Assembly (NCBI RefSeq): GCF_030704535.1
Contig: NC_081815.1
Span: 18,994,001-19,058,000 of the forward strand
Source: Vitis vinifera
Taxonomy: Eukaryota > Streptophyta > Magnoliopsida > Vitales > Vitaceae
Length of the DNA stretch: 64,000 nucleotides
Direction of reading: 5' to 3'
The notes under the pieces were generated by a model. That model was given only the letters and a program-made list of their open reading frames with translations, searched no databases and had not been told where the DNA came from. A program made the translations under genes and the position numbers. Positions 59,954-64,000 of this stretch are shown here, one piece after another (the first letter of the stretch is position 1; each line of letters begins with the position of its first letter).

Positions 59954-61400
59954 TTATATATAACTTAATGTTGGCTCATTAAATGAACAAGGTTTCAAAA
60001 CTTTGATGGTATTAGAATGAGTATGCATGGTATTTTAATCATCTCCTCATCACATGCATATCTATTAGAATTTGACAAAACATCTTTACACCTTAAAAAA
60101 CCCAACAATATAAAAATATCAATAGTTGTCAATTTGCACTTTGTTACCTACTATGTTATATGTTAGGTACTTGTGATTACTAATTATAGTAATCAAAATT
60201 ATAGAGTGGATTGGTATGTACATCAAATCATTTAAATATAAGTAAATTGTTGATCAAATTAATCAAGAATATTAATGAATAGCAACTAGAAAATAAACAA
60301 AAAAGAATTACTCAACGAAAAAACAAGTTATCAACATCACATCTCCCTTAAAGTAATTATGTTGAAATCGGGAATTCTTATTTGAATTTTTAATATGATT
60401 AATAAGATACCCACACATGTAGTGTAATTAAAGGAGATCGGAAAAAACTAGTCAAAACTACTTAATTGATTGAAATATTTAGCATTAACATGATAATCAT
60501 TTTATGTACTTAAAAGTAAGTTACCAATATTATACTTTCCTTTGATGAAAAGTAGTTAAGAAATTCCATTTCACTATTTGATACTATTAATAAAATACAT
60601 AAATGCATAGTTTTCACTCTAATATGTATATTAAATTAGTTGAAGCCATAAAATTAATCAAAATGTTTAGCATACGTGCCCCCTCCAAGGAGATTAATCG
60701 AAAAATATTGTTCGAGTATCTAACACTATTGACAAGATATACAAATATTTGTAACCATAGGTGGAAAAAAGTAGGCTAAATGACAAATTTGGTCATAAGT
60801 ATTAAAGATTACTACTTAAATAAGGGATAAACATATATTAAAAAGGAAGTTGTTGATGTTATGCGTCATAAGAAACAAACAAAAACAAAGAACCTAATTA
60901 AAATGTTTTGTATTATTATCAACATGAATACATATATATTTTTAGTCAAACATATGAAAACACACGGAATAAAGTATAAAATTCGATAAAATTAAATCAA
61001 AGTTAAGTTATCTTGTTTGTGCGGTTTTAGACTATCATAATTATATTTTTTGTATTGGTTATATACTCATATTTATTAGAGTTTTGATATTTTTATATAA
61101 CTCTTTTCCTCTATAAAATTTTTCATAAAACGAATAATAATCCTAAAATAATAAAAAAACGGAAAAAAGAAGGCAAAAGAAAAGAAAAGATGACGCCACC
61201 TAAACGTCAAGAGTAGATATAGCTTGTGGTGGCGGTGGTGCTGTAGTAGGTAAATGGTGTCGTCTTCCTCAATGACCCACGCACTTGCCCGGTAAGCCTC
61301 CCTCTCTCCTTTGTGTTAGGTGACATCCGACGTGGCACTCTTTTGGTGGCTCTCCGGTCAAACGTGGCTTTCACCACCAGGATCCCTGAGCACCCACCTT
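59954..61400. other. Intergenic DNA upstream of the 4CL gene
   Basis: A/T-rich to about 61180, then increasingly C-rich on the plus strand towards the promoter. No gene or element was recognised. Confidence 0.55.
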
Positions 61401-61412
61401 CAAACCCATCTC

Positions 61413-61419
61413 ACCAACC
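61413..61419 (+). promoter_or_regulatory. AC element (ACCAACC) upstream of 4CL
   Basis: An exact AC-II type motif 288 bp before the start codon. A second exact copy is at 61559-61565, and an AC-like ACCTAAA is near 61198. AC elements are MYB-binding sites known from promoters of phenylpropanoid genes, so this fits vascular/lignin-type control. Whether 61559 is in the promoter or the leader is unknown, because the transcription start is not evident. Confidence 0.55.
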
Positions 61420-61558
61420 CCACAACACCCAATCAGAAGCCGCCGCATAAGCCAAAAAGCCCTTAGCCCCCATAAACACCTGAATTTTTTAATAACGTGG
61501 CGTGTTCTGATTTGGCGACGGCGTGGGGCGAATGTGAAATTCCGTCTATCTCCCTCCC

Positions 61559-61565
61559 ACCAACC
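61559..61565 (+). promoter_or_regulatory. Second AC element (ACCAACC)
   Basis: 136 bp before the start codon, possibly within the 5' leader. Confidence 0.45.
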
Positions 61566-61700
61566 CTGAACCAGAAGGCACTTGTATATTACCCCCAACC
61601 AAAAATCAAACCCACCAGGGAAGCTCAACCAAAATCTCACCTTCCCTTTTGTCTCCATTTCTCTCCCTTTCTCTTTTGTCTCTGTAATTCAAGCTCATCA

Positions 61701-63188
61701 ATGGAGGTCAAGAAAGAGGAGCAGCCGCAGCAGCAGCAGACGGAGATCATTTTCCGGTCGAAACTGCCGGATATTTACATCCCAGATCATCTTCCGCTGC
61801 ACTCGTATTGCTTTGAGAATATATCGAAGTTCAGCTCAAGGCCTTGTGTGATCGACGGCGCTAACGGAGATATTTATACATACGCGGATGTGGAGCTCAC
61901 AGCCCGGAGAGTCGGCGCCGGCCTCCACAAGATGGGGATCAAGCAAGGCGAAGTGATAATGCTTCTGCTGCAGAATTGTACCGAGTTCGTGTTCGCATTT
62001 CTGGGGGCTTCATATATCGGTGCAACAAGCACGACGGCGAATCCGTTTTACATGCCGGCCGAGATCGAGAAGCAGGCGAAAGCATCAAAGTGTAGGCTGA
62101 TAATCACCCAGGCTTGCTACTCCGAGAAAGCGATGAGTTTCGCAGAGGAAAACGACGTGAAGGTCATGTGCATCGACACCCCACCGGAGGGTTGCCTGCA
62201 CTTCTCGGAGCTGACGAACGCCGACGAGGCCGACCTCCCCACCGTGAAAATCAACCCGGACGATGTCGTCGCGCTTCCGTACTCATCCGGCACCACCGGG
62301 CTCCCGAAAGGAGTGATGCTGACCCACAGGGGGCAGGTCACCAGCGTGGCCCAGCAAGTCGACGGCGACAACCCCAACCTGTATTTCCACAGTGAGGACG
62401 TCATCCTCTGCGTGTTGCCATTGTTCCACGTCTACTCTCTGAACTCAGTTCTGCTCTGCGGATTGAGAGTTGGTGCAGCAATTCTGATTATGCAGAAGTT
62501 TGAGATAATCAAATTGCTGGAGCTTATTAATAAGTATAAGGTCACAATTGCACCGTTCGTCCCGCCGATCGTGTTGGCGATTGCGAAGAGTCCGGTGGTG
62601 GATGAGTACGACCTTTCCTCCATCAGAACTGTCATGTCCGGTGCTGCTCCCATGGGTAAAGAGCTTGAAGACACTGTCAGAGCCAAGCTCCCTAACGCCA
62701 AGCTTGGACAGGTAATTTTCATATTTATTTATTTTTTCATCCACCACGTTTTTACCTCCCAAAAATTTCTCACTGTTTTTAAATACTATATTGTAATTTA
62801 CCATCGAAAACACCCTTGTTTTGAAAATCATTTAAATCCTATAATTAAAGGAAATAAATAACTTTTTAAATCGACATAATATTTTACTATTTTACGCTTT
62901 TTACCCAATTGTCCATGCATTTGTCCAAGAAATTCATAAAATCCTTAGGAGGGCTGAGGGTAAAATTGGAATGTTTGCATGTATGGCAGGGCTACGGGAT
63001 GACAGAGGCGGGACCCGTGTTGGCAATGTGCTTGGCCTTTGCCAAAGAGCCATTCGAGATCAAGTCTGGGTCTTGTGGCACAGTGGTCAGAAATGCTCAA
63101 ATGAAGATCCTCGATCCCGATACCGGTGCCTCTCTTCCCCGGAATCAGCCCGGAGAAATTTGCATCCGAGGCCATCAGATCATGAAAG
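61701..63188 (+). CDS. 4CL: 4-coumarate:CoA ligase, 5' two exons (partial)
   Basis: This gene encodes the enzyme that activates 4-coumarate and related cinnamates with ATP and CoA, feeding lignin and flavonoid synthesis in the cytosol. Exon 1 is 61701-62711 (337 codons, ends CAG before GTAATT). The intron is 62712-62989 (GT...GCAG, phase 0). Exon 2 is 62990-63188, ending before GTATGC in phase 1, and the second intron runs past 64000. The first 403 of about 540-570 residues are present. Visible motifs are adenylate-forming Box I '[11 protein letters not shown]' from residue 195, '[12 protein letters not shown]', '[10 protein letters not shown]' across the exon 1/2 junction, and Box II 'GEICIRG' at residues 392-398, typical of 4CL. 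The start at 61701 gives the usual 'ME...' N-terminus with a Gln run. An upstream in-frame ATG at 61497 would add 68 atypical residues. Sequence style is class I (lignin-type). Confidence 0.93.
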
Positions 63189-64000
63189 GTATGCAGATCT
63201 TATCTACAGTAATTCTATTACCTTCCGATTTTATCTGATCCAATTACTATAACGGAATTGAATACTTTGAATTATAATTAATTTTTTTAAAAAATAATAT
63301 TTTGGAAAAAATTTAGCTTTGAATAAGTCTTTGAGAAGTGTCAACATTATGGGGCGTGAATGAAATTGGGGCCTTTTCTATGGTTTCAGTGATCACTATT
63401 TTAAAAGGAATGAAATTTCTTTTGGAAAATGAATTATTGTTAGTATAATAGTGTTATTCAAATTTTACTTGTTAAATTAACAAAATATTTTCTTATAAGT
63501 AAATCTTATTTTAGGTAAAGGGGTAGGTGGGTGGGAAATTAACCATAGAGGATCACCCCACATGGGTTGTGGTTGGTGGGAAGATGTAACAACGTTTTAA
63601 TAGGAAAAAAATGGAAAAATTGCCAGCAAATCATTTTGATTTTTTCCCTTATTTCTCTATCTATGATTCAAGGGTGGAATCCTTTGTACAATGATTGTAC
63701 TAAGAATACATCGATAGGAAGAAAAGCTTGCACTCAACCTTCATCTTGCGCACCAGCCTACCTATCTCTCTCTCTCTCGGTTTTATTAATTAATTAATTA
63801 ATTTATTTATGATGCGTCCGACCATTCAACTCATTAGAACCAAAATATTATTATTATTATTATTTTGTCATATTGTCCATCTAAAGCTTATAATATATGA
63901 ATTTTAATCATTTTGAATGTTGGCTTATTTAGGGAATAAAAAATTTATTGTTTATTTATTTATTTATTTGTTAAAACATCTTTTAATTTTCCTTTTTCTC
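63189..64000 (+). other. 4CL: 4CL intron 2, running off the window
   Basis: It begins GTATGC after exon 2, and no acceptor followed by 4CL-like coding sequence is seen before the window ends. It is A/T-rich, with a (CT)n run near 63766-63778, TTAA repeats near 63786-63801 and TTA/TTTA repeats near 63850 and 63950-63970. Confidence 0.8.

Noticed and set aside
1..64000. CRISPR arrays, operons, toxin-antitoxin or phage modules
   Set aside because: Nothing prokaryotic is present. Repeats here are eukaryotic transposon, satellite or segmental in nature.

Overview
This is nuclear DNA from a dicot plant, probably a woody one. Grapevine or a close relative is my best guess, from overall familiarity and not from any search. 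The evidence is AT-rich intergenic DNA, GT-AG introns, many LTR-retrotransposon pieces and Tourist/hAT-type MITEs, and a lignin-type 4-coumarate:CoA ligase gene. No prokaryotic or viral gene system is visible. Four loci look functional: an intronless GT31-type glycosyltransferase (16220-17233, minus), two near-identical copies of a small DUF761 ('cotton fibre'-type) protein gene (25648-26034 and 43642-44028, minus), and the 5' two exons of a 4CL gene (61701-63188, plus, running off the window).

Layout. 1-6.1 kb: a truncated, decayed copy of the GT31 gene (1657-2277, minus) in a block copied from, or with, 16.6-18.2 kb. It is cut at its 3' end by an LTR-like remnant, its 5' flank carries a hAT-type MITE, and the whole is framed by a broken inverted repeat (65-1290 / 4670-6033). 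6.1-15.7 kb: a graveyard of Copia-type LTR elements nested in one another. 16.2-18.2 kb: the intact GT31 gene and its 5' flank. 19.1-26.6 kb and 30.8-44.6 kb: two direct copies (A and B) of a ~7.5 kb segment, each ending in one DUF761 gene. Copy A carries a private MITE. Copy B carries a private ~460 bp organelle-like insert and a 6.1 kb retrotransposon palindrome. Between A and B lies a 2.8 kb solo LTR related to the LTRs of the palindrome. 45.7-46.8 kb: a truncated Copia-type LTR. 46.8-49.5 kb: a higher-GC, mitochondrial-DNA-like block. 49.5-61.4 kb: gene-poor, AT-rich DNA with microsatellites, MITEs and one isolated exon-like segment. 61.4 kb to the end: the 4CL promoter and gene.

The most interesting object is 31529-37632. 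Two ~2.8 kb LTRs face away from each other, each with ~218 bp of PPT-side internal sequence, separated by 37 bp of unpaired spacer. The whole thing is inserted as one unit with a 5-bp target duplication (GCTTG) that can be verified against the empty site in copy A (19893-19897). It looks like an integrated product of hairpin (self-primed) reverse transcription rather than an ordinary LTR element. The genes do not form a visible pathway together; their interest lies in duplication history and in the 4CL promoter.
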